Assembly (NCBI GenBank): GCA_910578035.1
Contig: CAJTOB010000006.1
Coordinates: 9,900-73,899, forward strand
Length of the DNA: 64,000 nucleotides
Direction of reading: 5' to 3'
From: an uncultured Muribaculaceae bacterium
GTDB lineage: Bacteria > Bacteroidota > Bacteroidia > Bacteroidales > Muribaculaceae
Below, piece after piece: positions 1 to 8,890 of this stretch. The notes below the pieces were generated by a model. The model saw nothing but the letters and a program-made list of their open reading frames with translations, did no database searches and was not told the origin of the DNA. Position numbers and translations under genes: made by a program. Within the stretch, counting starts at the first letter, position 1. The number at the start of each line of letters is the position of its first letter.

Positions 1-707
1 TAGCTTCGGTCGTGTATGCCGGCAAACTCTATCCGGTCTGATACATTCTCGGTCCGGGCGAGTTGCCGGAGCTCTTCGAGCCCTGCGCCATAGCCGATGA
101 AACACAGCGACACGTTTTCGATACCCCGTTTTTTAAGGATAGCAATAGCTCGTATGGCAATATCCTGCCCTTTCTTTTCGGGCATGAGGCGTGCTACCTG
201 CACCAGTCTGAAGACGTCGGGGATTCCGTCCTTACGCCGCTTTATGGCGGCAGTGTCGATTCCGTTTGTGACTGTTGTCACCATTGCGCCCGGCAGCCGT
301 CGCCGTATATCGGAGGCAACGGCATCGGTGATAGCCGCCATATGCACTCCGGCCGAATATTCCATTGTGATTCCGAGGTCGTGCACGGTATAGACGAGGC
401 GTTTACGACGCAGACGCACCAGCCGGCAGAATTTTTCGTGATGCACATGCACAATATCCGGCCTGAGCCGTGCTATGGTCATGTTCAGGCGTGCCATCAT
501 CAGCAGCGGGGCGGCGCCCTCACGGCGGCGGAAGCGCACTATCTCCACTGCGGGGTCTATGGTGTCTATGACTTGCGCCGATTCGCGGTCGTTGACTATG
601 AGCAGCGTCACGCGGTGGCCGCGGCGCAACTGCCCGTTCATGATGTCGACGAGCATCGTTTCGGCACCCCCGACTTCCATCGAATATGTGCAGTGAAGTA
701 TATGCAT
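1..707 (-). CDS. Glycosyltransferase family 4 protein, 3' end cut off by window edge
   Basis: Reading the minus strand from the ATG at 707 gives at least 235 codons with no stop before the window edge, so the C-terminus is missing. The protein opens MHILHCTYSMEVGGAE, the usual N-terminal strand and glycine-rich turn of GT-B glycosyltransferases. It continues with a DIVHVHH segment, a TVHDLG segment, a VTNGID segment and a VGRL-like strand (RLVQVARLMPEKKGQD), which match the acceptor-domain to donor-domain transition of family GT4. Enzymes of this family move a sugar from a nucleotide-sugar onto a lipid- or glycan-linked acceptor, typically in capsule, O-antigen or exopolysaccharide assembly. 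The substrate cannot be told from the sequence. A TATTTTTG promoter element lies only four bases before the start codon, so the transcript may be leaderless. It is divergent from parE. Confidence 0.85.
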   Translation of the reverse strand, partial: MHILHCTYSMEVGGAETMLVDIMNGQLRRGHRVTLLIVNDRESAQVIDTIDPAVEIVRFRRREGAAPLLMMARLNMTIARLRPDIVHVHHEKFCRLVRLRRKRLVYTVHDLGITMEYSAGVHMAAITDAVASDIRRRLPGAMVTTVTNGIDTAAIKRRKDGIPDVFRLVQVARLMPEKKGQDIAIRAIAILKKRGIENVSLCFIGYGAGLEELRQLARTENVSDRIEFAGIHDRS

Positions 708-711
708 GCCA

Positions 712-719
712 CAAAAATA
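712..719 (-). promoter_or_regulatory. Bacteroidetes -7 promoter element for the glycosyltransferase
   Basis: TATTTTTG on the minus strand matches TAnnTTTG. Only TGGC separates it from the ATG at 707, so little or no 5' leader is expected. Confidence 0.55.
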
Positions 720-750
720 GCCATTTTTCGGAAATTCGCGTAATTTTTCG

Positions 751-758
751 TACTTTTG
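751..758 (+). promoter_or_regulatory. Bacteroidetes -7 promoter element for parE
   Basis: TACTTTTG matches TAnnTTTG and lies 24 bases upstream of the parE ATG. It is back to back with the element at 712-719 in the intergenic region shared with the glycosyltransferase. Confidence 0.6.
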
Positions 759-782
759 TAAGACCTAAAGCGCAGTAATCCT

Positions 783-2741
783 ATGACCGACGATAATATA
801 AATCAGCAGAATACCGGCGAACCCGCCGATGGCGTCTTTGCTCCCGCAGCAGCCGAATACAGCGAGGCCGACATTCAGACCCTCGACTGGAAAGAGCACA
901 TACAGCGCCGCCCCGGCATGTATATAGGCAAGCTCGGTGACGGCACAAACTCCGACGATGGTATCTATGTGCTCCTAAAAGAGGTGCTCGACAACTCCAT
1001 CGACGAATATATGATGGGCTTCGGACGCCAGATAACCGTAGATGTCGATGCTCTTTCGGCTTCGATACGCGACTATGGACGCGGTATTCCCCTCGGTTCG
1101 CTCGTCGATGTGGCATCTAAGATGAACACCGGCGGAAAATATGATTCGCAGGCTTTCCAGAAGTCTGTCGGTCTCAACGGTGTCGGTCTCAAGGCCGTAA
1201 ACGCGCTTTCTACAGAATTCGAGATTATTGCATACCGCAACGGTCAGCGCAAGCGGGCTCTCTTCTCTATGGGCAATCTCATAGAAGAAAGCGACATAGA
1301 GCCGACAGAAGAGGCCAACGGCACTTTCGTGCGCTTTACGCCGTCGGCCTCCATATTCCGCGACTATGCCTTCCGCGACGAGTTTATCGAGCCGCTGCTG
1401 AAGAACTATACCTACCTCAACACCGGCCTGGCAATAGTCTTTAACGGCAGGCGCTTCATATCGAAAAACGGCCTCAAGGATTTGCTCAATGCCGCCCTTA
1501 CTCAGGAATCGCTCTATCCGATAATCCACCTCAAGGGCCCGGACATAGAAATAGCAATCACTCATGTTAACCAGTATGGCGAGGAATATTACTCCTTTGT
1601 CAACGGTCAGCATACCACCCAGGGCGGCACACACCTCAGTGCGTTCAAAGAGGCAGCCAGCCGCACGCTCAAGGATTTCTTCAACCGCAATTTCGAGTAC
1701 TCCGATATCCGCAATGGTATGGTGGCCGCAGTTGCCGTGCGTGTGCAGGACCCCGTGTTTGAATCGCAGACCAAGACCAAGCTCGGCTCGCGCGACATGG
1801 GGCCCGACGGTCCGACCATAGCCAAATATATAGGCGATTTCATAAAGAAAGAACTCGACAACTATCTGCACCGCAATCTCGAGGTCGCCGACGTGATTCT
1901 GAAGAAGGTGCAGGAGAGCGAGCGCGACCGCAAGGCCATGGCCGGTGTGCAGAAGAAGGCTCGCGAGACGGCCAAGAAAGTGAGCCTCTACAACCGCAAG
2001 CTCAACGACTGCCGCGTGCACCTCAACGACGCCCGCGGCTCTGAGGAAAAGAAGGAAGCAACGAGCATTTTCATCACCGAGGGCGACTCGGCAGGCGGCT
2101 CCATCGAGAAGGTGCGCAATGTCGAGACCCAGGCTGTCTTCAAGCTTCGCGGAAAGCCTCTAAACACCTACGGCGCCACTAAAAAAGAACTGTACACCAA
2201 CGAGGAATTCAGCCTCCTTCAGGCTGCACTCAATATAGAAGACGGCATCGACGGCCTGCGCTACAACAAGGTAATCATAGCCACCGATGCCGATGTCGAC
2301 GGCATGCACATACGCCTGCTCATGCTCACCTTCTTCCTCCAGTACTTCCCCGACCTCATCAAGAAGGGGCATGTATATGTGCTGCAGACGCCGCTCTTCC
2401 GCGTGCGCAACAAGAAGACGGCCAAGCGCTCGGGCCGCGCCAAAAAGGACGACGCACCCGACGATACCGTATACTGTTATACCGACGAGGAGCGCGTGGC
2501 CGCCATCAGGCGTTTCGGCGATAATGCGGAGATAACCCGATTCAAAGGTCTCGGCGAGATTTCGCCCGAGGAGTTCCGCGACTTCATCGGCGAGAACATG
2601 CGCGTGGACCGTGTGAGTCTGCGCAAGGACGACGGTGTGGCCGAGGTCCTGGAGTTCTACATGGGTAAGAACACCATGGAGCGCCAGAACTTCATCATCG
2701 ACAATCTCGTGGTCGAAGACGACACCCATATCGACAGCTGA
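783..2741 (+). CDS. parE: DNA topoisomerase IV subunit B (type IIA topoisomerase ATPase subunit)
   Basis: A 652-residue GyrB/ParE-family protein, the ATPase and TOPRIM subunit of a type IIA topoisomerase that decatenates or relaxes DNA together with ParC. The Bergerat ATP-binding fold is clear: EVLDNSIDE with E67 and N71, DYGRGIP near 97-103, and GLNGVGLKAVNALS near 130-143. A QTKTKL loop carries the conserved transducer lysine. The TOPRIM domain follows with EGDSAGGS (E433) and DADVDG near 502, then RFKGLGEI. The length and the short tail without a GyrB-type insertion favour ParE over GyrB, although the two are hard to separate from one subunit. The first roughly 30 residues are a poorly conserved leader. 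coaD follows after 71 bases that hold a strong inverted repeat. No parC partner is visible in the window. Confidence 0.93.
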   Translation: MTDDNINQQNTGEPADGVFAPAAAEYSEADIQTLDWKEHIQRRPGMYIGKLGDGTNSDDGIYVLLKEVLDNSIDEYMMGFGRQITVDVDALSASIRDYGRGIPLGSLVDVASKMNTGGKYDSQAFQKSVGLNGVGLKAVNALSTEFEIIAYRNGQRKRALFSMGNLIEESDIEPTEEANGTFVRFTPSASIFRDYAFRDEFIEPLLKNYTYLNTGLAIVFNGRRFISKNGLKDLLNAALTQESLYPIIHLKGPDIEIAITHVNQYGEEYYSFVNGQHTTQGGTHLSAFKEAASRTLKDFFNRNFEYSDIRNGMVAAVAVRVQDPVFESQTKTKLGSRDMGPDGPTIAKYIGDFIKKELDNYLHRNLEVADVILKKVQESERDRKAMAGVQKKARETAKKVSLYNRKLNDCRVHLNDARGSEEKKEATSIFITEGDSAGGSIEKVRNVETQAVFKLRGKPLNTYGATKKELYTNEEFSLLQAALNIEDGIDGLRYNKVIIATDADVDGMHIRLLMLTFFLQYFPDLIKKGHVYVLQTPLFRVRNKKTAKRSGRAKKDDAPDDTVYCYTDEERVAAIRRFGDNAEITRFKGLGEISPEEFRDFIGENMRVDRVSLRKDDGVAEVLEFYMGKNTMERQNFIIDNLVVEDDTHIDS

Positions 2742-2750
2742 GTTAATTAC

Positions 2751-2787
2751 AAGTTAGGAGTTAGTAATCAGAAGTAACTCCTAACTT
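2751..2787. repeat. 13-bp perfect inverted repeat of the TTAGGAGTTA family
   Basis: AAGTTAGGAGTTA (2751-2763) and TAACTCCTAACTT (2775-2787) are exact reverse complements around an 11-base loop. More TAACTTCTAACTACTAA-like units follow up to 2810. It sits between parE and coaD and has no U-tract, so it is not a classic terminator. It may act as an mRNA stem or be a mobile short repeat. Related units occur near 44030, 59571 and 61565. Confidence 0.75.
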
Positions 2788-2812
2788 CTAACTACTAATT
2801 TCTAACTCATAT

Positions 2813-3244
2813 ATGAAAGCTTTGTTTCCGGGCTCGTTCCGTCCGTTCACCCGCGGGCATGCCGATATAGTGGAGCGTGCGCTTGCGCTTTTCGATGAAG
2901 TGGTGATAGCAGTAGGAGTGAATGCCTCCAAACCTCTTCATGACATCGAAGAAATTATCGGCCCGATAAAAAAAATATACGAAGGCGAGCCCCGGGTGAG
3001 AGTAGAGGCTTTTACCGGCCTTACAGCCGAATATGCCCGCACTGTAGGCGCCTCGTGCATAGTGCGCGGTGTCCGTTCTATGAAAGATTACGAGTACGAA
3101 CGCGACATGGCCGATATCAACCGACAACTTTCGGGCATCGAAACCGTTATATTATTCAGTAGACCCGAATTTGGCGCTATCTCATCGAGCGTTGTGCGCG
3201 AGCTCGAGAGCTACGGCGTCGATACCACCCCATATTTGCCATAA
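2813..3244 (+). CDS. coaD: Phosphopantetheine adenylyltransferase
   Basis: A 143-residue nucleotidyltransferase that makes dephospho-CoA from ATP and 4'-phosphopantetheine, the penultimate step of coenzyme A synthesis. The N-terminus has the strand-turn FPGSFRPFTRGH, which holds the T/HxGH nucleotide-binding motif. The centre has IVRGVRSMKDYEYE, which binds substrate and ATP. The C-terminal ISSSVVRELESYG is the family's ISSTxxR signature. The protein is slightly shorter than the usual 155-165 residues but complete. It lies downstream of parE and one base upstream of the S41 protease start, which suggests co-transcription. Confidence 0.95.
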   Translation: MKALFPGSFRPFTRGHADIVERALALFDEVVIAVGVNASKPLHDIEEIIGPIKKIYEGEPRVRVEAFTGLTAEYARTVGASCIVRGVRSMKDYEYERDMADINRQLSGIETVILFSRPEFGAISSSVVRELESYGVDTTPYLP

Positions 3245-3245
3245 A

Positions 3246-4838
3246 ATGAAAAAGATACTGCTTGCTTTCGCCGCTTTTGCCGCTATAACAGTCCAGGCCC
3301 AGGAATTTACCCCGGACACCAAACTCCGCATGGCAAACCATGTGATTGAGAATTTCTATGTGGAAGATGTCAATTCCGACACCATCGTAACCGAGGCCAT
3401 AAAGGCCATGCTCAAGACCCTCGACCCGCATTCGGCATATACCTCGCCGGCCGAGACGAAAGAATTCACGCAGCCTCTCGAGGGCAAATTCAGCGGTATA
3501 GGCATTCAGTTCAATATGCTCGAGGACACTGTTTATGTCATTCAGACAATCACCGGCGGTCCGTCGCAGAAAGTCGGCATTATGGCCGGCGACCGCATAA
3601 TCAGCGCTAACGACACCGTGCTGGCCGGAAAGAAGATGATTAATACCGACGTGATGAAGCATCTGCGCGGTCCAAAGGGCTCTGTGGTAGACCTGCGGGT
3701 GAAGCGAGCCAACGATACCATCGATTTCCGTGTTGTCCGCGACGACATACCTCTCTACAGCGTAGACGAGACATTCATGGCCGACCCCACGACAGGCTAT
3801 ATCCGCATCACCCGTTTTGCCGAGGAAACCGGCAAGGAGGTGTGCGATGCCATAGCGAAGCTCAAGAAGCAGGGCATGAAAAATCTCATCATAGACCTTA
3901 CCGATAACGGCGGAGGCTATCTCGGCGCCGCTTTCGATGTTGCCGGCGAATTTTTGCCCAAAAATACTCCTGTAGTTAGCACCGCCGGACGACGCTCGCC
4001 CGAGCATACATTCACAACCGAGACAACACCGTCATTCCCCGACGGCCGCGTGGTAATCATAGCCAATCAGCTGTCGGCTTCTGCCGCCGAAATCCTTTCG
4101 GGCGCTATCCAGGATAATGACCGCGGCCTTATCGTCGGACGCCGTACATTCGGCAAGGGGCTCGTGCAGCGACCCTTCCCCTTCCCCGACGGCTCTATGA
4201 TACGTCTCACGGTATCGCGCTACTATACTCCTTCGGGCCGCTGCATACAGCGCCCCTATGAGAAGGGTCACTCGGAAGAATACTATCTCGACATGTACAA
4301 CCGCTTCAACAGCGGCGAGCTCTGGAGCGCTGACAGCATTCAGCGCCCCGATTCGCTCAAATATCTCACTCTAAAGAACAAACGCCCTGTTTACGGCGGT
4401 GGCGGTATCATTCCGGATGTATTTGTGGCCGCCGATACCTCGCGCTACAGTGTCTACTACCGCGACCTCATTGCCCGCGGCATTGTGAACCGCACATGTA
4501 TCAACTATGTAGACGCCAATCGCGCCGAGCTTTCGAAGGAATATCCAAATGACAATGATTTCCAGACACGTTTCAATGTGCCTCAGGATTTGCTCGACAA
4601 GCTTATAGCTAACGCAACCGACGCCAAAATAGAGTATAACGAAGAGCAGTGGAACCGCTCCAAACCCCTCATTGAGGCGATATTGAAAGGTCTCATTGCC
4701 CGCGACCTCTACGAGGATGGGTCGTACTATCGTCCGCTGAGCCGTCTGAATCCTGATTTCCGTCAGGCCCTCGACCTTATCAACGACCCCGAGCGCTATG
4801 CCCGCGTGCTCCGCGGAGAGCCCGATTCAGCCCAGTAG
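3246..4838 (+). CDS. S41 family C-terminal processing peptidase (secreted)
   Basis: A 530-residue protein. The ATG at 3246 is chosen over an upstream in-frame codon because it gives a clean signal peptide (MKKILLAFAAFAAITVQAQ) and starts one base after the coaD stop. A PDZ domain spans roughly residues 75-165 (GIGIQF, GPSQKVGIMAGDRI). The S41 protease core follows, with DLTDNGGGYL near 220 and the catalytic pair S279 (in SASAAE) and K304 (in TFGKG), spaced 25 residues apart as in E. coli Tsp. Family members cut proteins near their C-termini in the periplasm, often acting on cell-wall or outer-membrane substrates. The specific target here is unknown. The 3' end overlaps the converging gene below by 12 bases. 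Confidence 0.92.
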   Translation: MKKILLAFAAFAAITVQAQEFTPDTKLRMANHVIENFYVEDVNSDTIVTEAIKAMLKTLDPHSAYTSPAETKEFTQPLEGKFSGIGIQFNMLEDTVYVIQTITGGPSQKVGIMAGDRIISANDTVLAGKKMINTDVMKHLRGPKGSVVDLRVKRANDTIDFRVVRDDIPLYSVDETFMADPTTGYIRITRFAEETGKEVCDAIAKLKKQGMKNLIIDLTDNGGGYLGAAFDVAGEFLPKNTPVVSTAGRRSPEHTFTTETTPSFPDGRVVIIANQLSASAAEILSGAIQDNDRGLIVGRRTFGKGLVQRPFPFPDGSMIRLTVSRYYTPSGRCIQRPYEKGHSEEYYLDMYNRFNSGELWSADSIQRPDSLKYLTLKNKRPVYGGGGIIPDVFVAADTSRYSVYYRDLIARGIVNRTCINYVDANRAELSKEYPNDNDFQTRFNVPQDLLDKLIANATDAKIEYNEEQWNRSKPLIEAILKGLIARDLYEDGSYYRPLSRLNPDFRQALDLINDPERYARVLRGEPDSAQ

Positions 4839-5276
4839 GCGCTTCACTTCGTTGCCGGGGCGCATGTTGATAGAAAATGCCGCACTGCGCCCTGTGGCCT
4901 CGCTGCGGTATTGTATATGATAGCGCTCTGAGGCGAGGCAGTCTATGCACGCATAGCCTATAGAGGCTGCCTCGGCGCTTCGTGAGCCCGCTGTGAGACG
5001 TTCTTCTATCGTGACATCGAACCCCGTTATCTTCACTGCAAGGCTATAGGCGCCTTCCATTGAGATTCCTTCGAGGCCATAGCGGTATATGTCGAGGCGG
5101 CCGCGGTCGTCGACACGCGCCACGATTCCGGCTTCCGACGGTGTGCTGTCGGGTGCGAGTTCGCCCGCGAAGAGAAATGTGCGCGCCTCGCCTTTGGTGC
5201 GGGGCATGGCGGCCAGACCTATCACTGCGGCGGCGATGAAAACGGCCACCACATAAAATTCGATGCTTCCGAACAT
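4827..5276 (-). CDS. Small single-pass membrane protein of unknown function
   Basis: A 149-residue protein I do not recognise. The ATG at 5276 is preferred over upstream in-frame codons because it places a hydrophobic segment (residues 5-25, IEFYVVAVFIAAAVIGLAAM) at the N-terminus and lies 21 bases after a TATCTTTGC promoter element. The rest looks like a small soluble beta-rich domain, presumably periplasmic, with two cysteines close together (YACIDCLA). It is transcribed toward the S41 protease and overlaps its last 12 bases on the opposite strand. It is divergent from pldA. No function can be assigned. Confidence 0.7.
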   Translation of the reverse strand: MFGSIEFYVVAVFIAAAVIGLAAMPRTKGEARTFLFAGELAPDSTPSEAGIVARVDDRGRLDIYRYGLEGISMEGAYSLAVKITGFDVTIEERLTAGSRSAEAASIGYACIDCLASERYHIQYRSEATGRSAAFSINMRPGNEVKRLLG

Positions 5277-5297
5277 GCTGTTTTTCGCTTTTTTCTG

Positions 5298-5305
5298 CAA
5301 AGATA
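5298..5305 (-). promoter_or_regulatory. Bacteroidetes -7 promoter element for the small membrane protein
   Basis: TATCTTTG on the minus strand, 21 bases upstream of the ATG at 5276. Confidence 0.55.
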
Positions 5306-5381
5306 AGCCAAGTAGCCATTCTTTTCGAAAAATAGGACAATAAATGCTCTCCGGCATCGGCTTGTCATAGATTTTTTTGAG

Positions 5382-5389
5382 TATTTTTG
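5382..5389 (+). promoter_or_regulatory. Bacteroidetes -7 promoter element for pldA
   Basis: TATTTTTG followed by CACCT and then the ATG at 5395. With five bases between element and start codon, the mRNA should be nearly leaderless. Confidence 0.55.
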
Positions 5390-5394
5390 CACCT

Positions 5395-6255
5395 ATGCTA
5401 CAAAAATACATCACATTATACCGCAGCTTAGTTTTAGCGGCCATATTTTTCTGCTCGGCTTTTGCTGCCGGTGCACAGATTCTTGTCACCGGAGGCGGAG
5501 AACCTATGTATGCCGACAGCATCAAACAGGATTTCTCAAATCAGCCCTACTTCGGCCTTTACAAAGACAATTACTTCATATTTGGCCCCTCTGTAGGCCC
5601 GAAAGCCAACAAACAGAATACCAACATCAAGTTTCAGATTTCGATAGCACAGCGTCTGACCCGCTCCACGCTTCCGTGGGGAACATATCTATATCTGTTC
5701 TATACGCAGAAGTGCTTCTGGAATGTCCTTGAGAACTCCATGCCTATGACCGACCTTAATTTCAATCCGGGTATAGGCATTACGAAACCTTTATTCGTCA
5801 AAAACCGATATATAGGCAAGCTCACGTTTATGATAGAGCATGAGAGCAACGGCCGCGACAGCATACAGTCGCGCTCGTGGAACCGCGTGGCTCTTGCGGC
5901 AAACGTATTCGTAACCAAAAATCTGATGGTGCACGGCAAAATATGGGCGCCGATAGTCGACGGAGAGAATAACCGCGACATCGTGGACTACTGCGGATTC
6001 TGGCAGACAGGCTTTCAGGTAGTAAGCGACGACCGCCGTTTCAGCGGTGGTGTGACAATGGTAAAGCGCAAAGGCTGGAATCTCAATGCCAACGTGATTG
6101 TAGACCTGTCATACCGCATTTTCAAGCGCGACAACCAGTATCTCTTCCTTCAGTTCTATAACGGCTACGGCGAGGGCCTGCTTGAGTACAATAAATTTCA
6201 TTCTCAGGTGCGCGTCGGTCTGCTCATCAAACCCAAATTATTCAGCGATTTCTGA
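5395..6255 (+). CDS. pldA: Outer membrane phospholipase A (OMPLA)
   Basis: A 286-residue outer-membrane phospholipase A1 that hydrolyses acyl chains of phospholipids misplaced in the outer leaflet. A signal peptide covers residues 1-28 (ends AFAAGAQ). The catalytic triad can be placed by spacing: H149 and S151 in EHESNGRDS, then N163 in SRSWNR, the same 12-residue Ser-Asn spacing as E. coli OMPLA (H142, S144, N156), although the residue between His and Ser is Glu here. The remainder alternates short aromatic strands, as expected for a 12-strand barrel, and ends in F. A second ATG at 5377 is possible but overlaps the promoter element. The stop overlaps the next start by one base (TGATG), so the two are co-translated. 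Confidence 0.92.
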   Translation: MLQKYITLYRSLVLAAIFFCSAFAAGAQILVTGGGEPMYADSIKQDFSNQPYFGLYKDNYFIFGPSVGPKANKQNTNIKFQISIAQRLTRSTLPWGTYLYLFYTQKCFWNVLENSMPMTDLNFNPGIGITKPLFVKNRYIGKLTFMIEHESNGRDSIQSRSWNRVALAANVFVTKNLMVHGKIWAPIVDGENNRDIVDYCGFWQTGFQVVSDDRRFSGGVTMVKRKGWNLNANVIVDLSYRIFKRDNQYLFLQFYNGYGEGLLEYNKFHSQVRVGLLIKPKLFSDF

Positions 6256-7265
6256 TGAAAAAAGCATATATAGGCATTTCGGCGGTGCTGTGTATTGCGG
6301 CAGCTGCGTGTACAAACACCGAGCAGTTCCGCGTCAACGGTACCATAGAGGGCAATCCTACCATCAATCTTCGCATCGGCTACTATGCCGACGGTGCCTA
6401 CCGAACCCAGATTACGGCCGCGCGTGAAGGCGAATTTGAGTTCTTTGGCTCGGCGCGCCAGCCGGCCGTGGTAGATATCTACGATTACGACTACCGTCTC
6501 CTCGGGCGTCTTTATGCCCGAAACGGCCAGACTCTCGAAGTAAAGCTTGCACGCTCGAACCCATATGACATCAGCATAAGCGGCGACGAGGTTTCTTCGC
6601 AATGGGCCGATTTTCTGCGCCAGAACGCCGACAGCCTGCATGCCGGCGGCCCGGCAGCCAACGGTGTCATAGCGCGATATATAGACACTCACCGCGACAA
6701 TATACTCTCTACACTCTTGCTTACCACGTCTTTCGACAGTGCCATTGACCCTGAGCTCGCCGATTCGCTTCTTGCCATGATTGAGCCGGCGGCTCGTCCG
6801 TCGACTATCACCGACGGCTACAACTATCTGCTGCTGCGTCTGGTATCCGAGACTGCTTCAGAGCCTGTGCAGCCTGTGCGTTATCTCGACAGGAACGACT
6901 CTGTGCGCACATTCAAGCCATCGGACAAGGCTTATTCCATCATCGTGTTGTCCGATGCCGATTCATGGCGTGCAGACAGCGTCGTGCCCTTTATACGACG
7001 TATCGAGAAAGATAAAAACAAGAAACTCGCAGTGCTCGACCTCGGTCTCGATGCCGATTTGGCAGAATGGAAACGTAGCACTGCTCCCGACAGCGCTGCC
7101 TGGGCGCAGGCCTGGGTGCCGGGAGGCGTTGTGGCGGCTTCGGTAGAGCGTCTTGCCGTGCCCCGCCTGCCATATTATGTGGTATGCGACTCTACAGGCG
7201 AACAGCTGTGCCGCACTCCCTGGGCCTCCGTTGCCGGAAAATTCCTCGAATCCTTAGACAAATAA
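6255..7265 (+). CDS. Lipoprotein with DUF4369-like N-terminal and thioredoxin-like C-terminal region
   Basis: A 336-residue probable lipoprotein with a lipobox cysteine at C19 (IAAAACT). Residues 25-110 form a beta-rich segment (NGTIEGNPTINLRIGYYADG) of the DUF4369 kind seen in Bacteroidetes thiol-disulfide proteins. The C-terminal third (SIIVLSDADSWRADSVVPFI, KLAVLDLGLD, PYYVVCDSTG) looks like a thioredoxin fold, but the CxxC active site is absent, so redox activity is unlikely. The start overlaps the pldA stop by one base and yifB follows after 10 bases, which suggests an operon. A role in the cell envelope is likely from location only. Confidence 0.72.
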   Translation: MKKAYIGISAVLCIAAAACTNTEQFRVNGTIEGNPTINLRIGYYADGAYRTQITAAREGEFEFFGSARQPAVVDIYDYDYRLLGRLYARNGQTLEVKLARSNPYDISISGDEVSSQWADFLRQNADSLHAGGPAANGVIARYIDTHRDNILSTLLLTTSFDSAIDPELADSLLAMIEPAARPSTITDGYNYLLLRLVSETASEPVQPVRYLDRNDSVRTFKPSDKAYSIIVLSDADSWRADSVVPFIRRIEKDKNKKLAVLDLGLDADLAEWKRSTAPDSAAWAQAWVPGGVVAASVERLAVPRLPYYVVCDSTGEQLCRTPWASVAGKFLESLDK

Positions 7266-7275
7266 TACCTTCGTC

Positions 7276-8841
7276 ATGCTCGTAAAATCCTATGCCGCAG
7301 CCGTAAAAGGCATCGATGCCATTATCGTGACAGTTGAGACCGTGGTAGATCGCGGTATGCAATATTGCATCGTAGGTCTTCCCGATGCCGCGGTAAAGGA
7401 GAGTCAGGAGCGTGTGCGCTCGGCTATCACACAGTCGGGCTATAATATAGGCCGTGCAAAGGTTGTCATCAACATGGCGCCGGCCGACGTCAAGAAAGAA
7501 GGCTCGTCATACGACCTCCCTATAGCTGTCGCTATACTTGTCGGCGCCGGAGCAATCAAGGCCCCCGAGCTTGATAAATATATGATAATGGGCGAACTGT
7601 CGCTCGACGGCTCGCTGCAGCCCGTGCGCGGCGTTCTGCCTATGGCTATAGCCGCCCGTGCCGCCGGTTTCAAAGGCATGATAGTGCCGCGTGCAAATGC
7701 CACCGAAGCTGCCGTTGTCAACAATCTCGAGGTTTACGGTCTCGACAGCCTCCGCGAAGTCATAGACCTCCTCTCGGGCGCATCTGTGCCGGAGCCGGTG
7801 GTGGTCGATACCCGCGCAGAATTTGCCGCCGCTCTCGGCAATTTCGACTACGATTTCAGCGAAGTCAAAGGCCAGGAGAACGTGAAGCGCGCTTTCGAAG
7901 TAGCCTGTGCCGGCGGTCACAATATACTACTCGTAGGCCCTCCCGGCTCAGGCAAGTCGATGATGGCGAAGCGTCTGCCCTCCATAATGCCTCCGCTCGG
8001 CCTGCGCGAGGCCCTGGAGACTACCAAGATACACTCCGTGGCGGGAAAGCTACGCCGGGGCTCGAGGCTGATGACGGCGCGGCCTTTCCGCTCACCTCAT
8101 CACACCGTATCGCCCGTAGCCATGGTCGGCGGAGGCTCAAACCCTATGCCCGGCGAGATATCCCTTGCCCACAACGGCATACTCTTCCTCGATGAATTTC
8201 CCGAATTTCCCCGCGCGGTCCTCGAGGTACTGCGACAGCCCCTCGAAGACCGCCATATCAGCGTGTCGCGCGCCCGCTATCAGGTGGATTATCCGGCATC
8301 TTTCATGCTTGTGGCCTCGATGAACCCATGCCCCTGCGGTTACTACAACCATCCGACCAAAGCTTGTACCTGCCCGGCTGGAGCCGTCCAGAAATACCTC
8401 GGCCGCATATCCGGGCCGCTCCTCGACCGCATCGACATACAGTGCGAAATCATGCCGGTGCCATTCGATGAGCTTGCGGCTCGCCCCACAGGCGAGACCA
8501 GCGCCGACATACGTGCCCGAGTAGTCCGGGCCCGAGAGATACAGGCCGCCCGCTTCGCCGACGAGCCCTCCGTGCATTGCAACGCCCAGATGGGCCCTCG
8601 CCACATCGCCGCCCACTGCGCCCTCACCCCCGACTGCGCCGCTATCCTGCGCAAAGCCATGCTCAAATACGACATGAGCGCCCGCGCCTACGACCGCATT
8701 CTCAAAGTTGCCCGCACCGCTGCCGACCTCGACGCCTGCCCCGAAATCCTCCCCCGCCACATCTCCGAAGCCATCTCCTATCGCAACCTCGACCGCGGCA
8801 CCTGGGGCACCATGTCTAATGCTGCAAGCAGCGGACTCTAA
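7276..8841 (+). CDS. YifB/ComM family Mg-chelatase-like AAA+ ATPase
   Basis: A 521-residue protein of the ComM/YifB family. The N-terminal domain has the family's typical opening (GIDAIIVTVETVVDRG, IVGLPDAAVKESQERVRSA) and a Lon-protease-like fold. The AAA+ core has Walker A GPPGSGKS near 222-229, Walker B ILFLDE near 300, and a zinc-type cysteine cluster (NPCPCGYY, CTCPAG) typical of the family. A C-terminal lid domain follows (YDMSARAYDRILKVARTAADL). ComM from Vibrio is a branch-migration helicase that helps integrate donor DNA during natural transformation. In Bacteroidetes the role is untested. The next gene, a HUH transposase, starts 49 bases downstream. Confidence 0.92.
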   Translation: MLVKSYAAAVKGIDAIIVTVETVVDRGMQYCIVGLPDAAVKESQERVRSAITQSGYNIGRAKVVINMAPADVKKEGSSYDLPIAVAILVGAGAIKAPELDKYMIMGELSLDGSLQPVRGVLPMAIAARAAGFKGMIVPRANATEAAVVNNLEVYGLDSLREVIDLLSGASVPEPVVVDTRAEFAAALGNFDYDFSEVKGQENVKRAFEVACAGGHNILLVGPPGSGKSMMAKRLPSIMPPLGLREALETTKIHSVAGKLRRGSRLMTARPFRSPHHTVSPVAMVGGGSNPMPGEISLAHNGILFLDEFPEFPRAVLEVLRQPLEDRHISVSRARYQVDYPASFMLVASMNPCPCGYYNHPTKACTCPAGAVQKYLGRISGPLLDRIDIQCEIMPVPFDELAARPTGETSADIRARVVRAREIQAARFADEPSVHCNAQMGPRHIAAHCALTPDCAAILRKAMLKYDMSARAYDRILKVARTAADLDACPEILPRHISEAISYRNLDRGTWGTMSNAASSGL

Positions 8842-8890
8842 AACAAAATTTGTTCAGAATAGGCAGCTTGCTGCCCCTATCAAAGCAAAA

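Noticed and set aside
975..2021. Long minus-strand open frame opposite parE
   Set aside because: It mirrors the parE coding frame, has no family features, and parE motifs are fully intact.
8819..8890. Extended start of the HUH gene at 8819
   Set aside because: The added residues have no family similarity and overlap the end of the upstream ATPase gene; the ATG at 8891 directly precedes the conserved opening strand.
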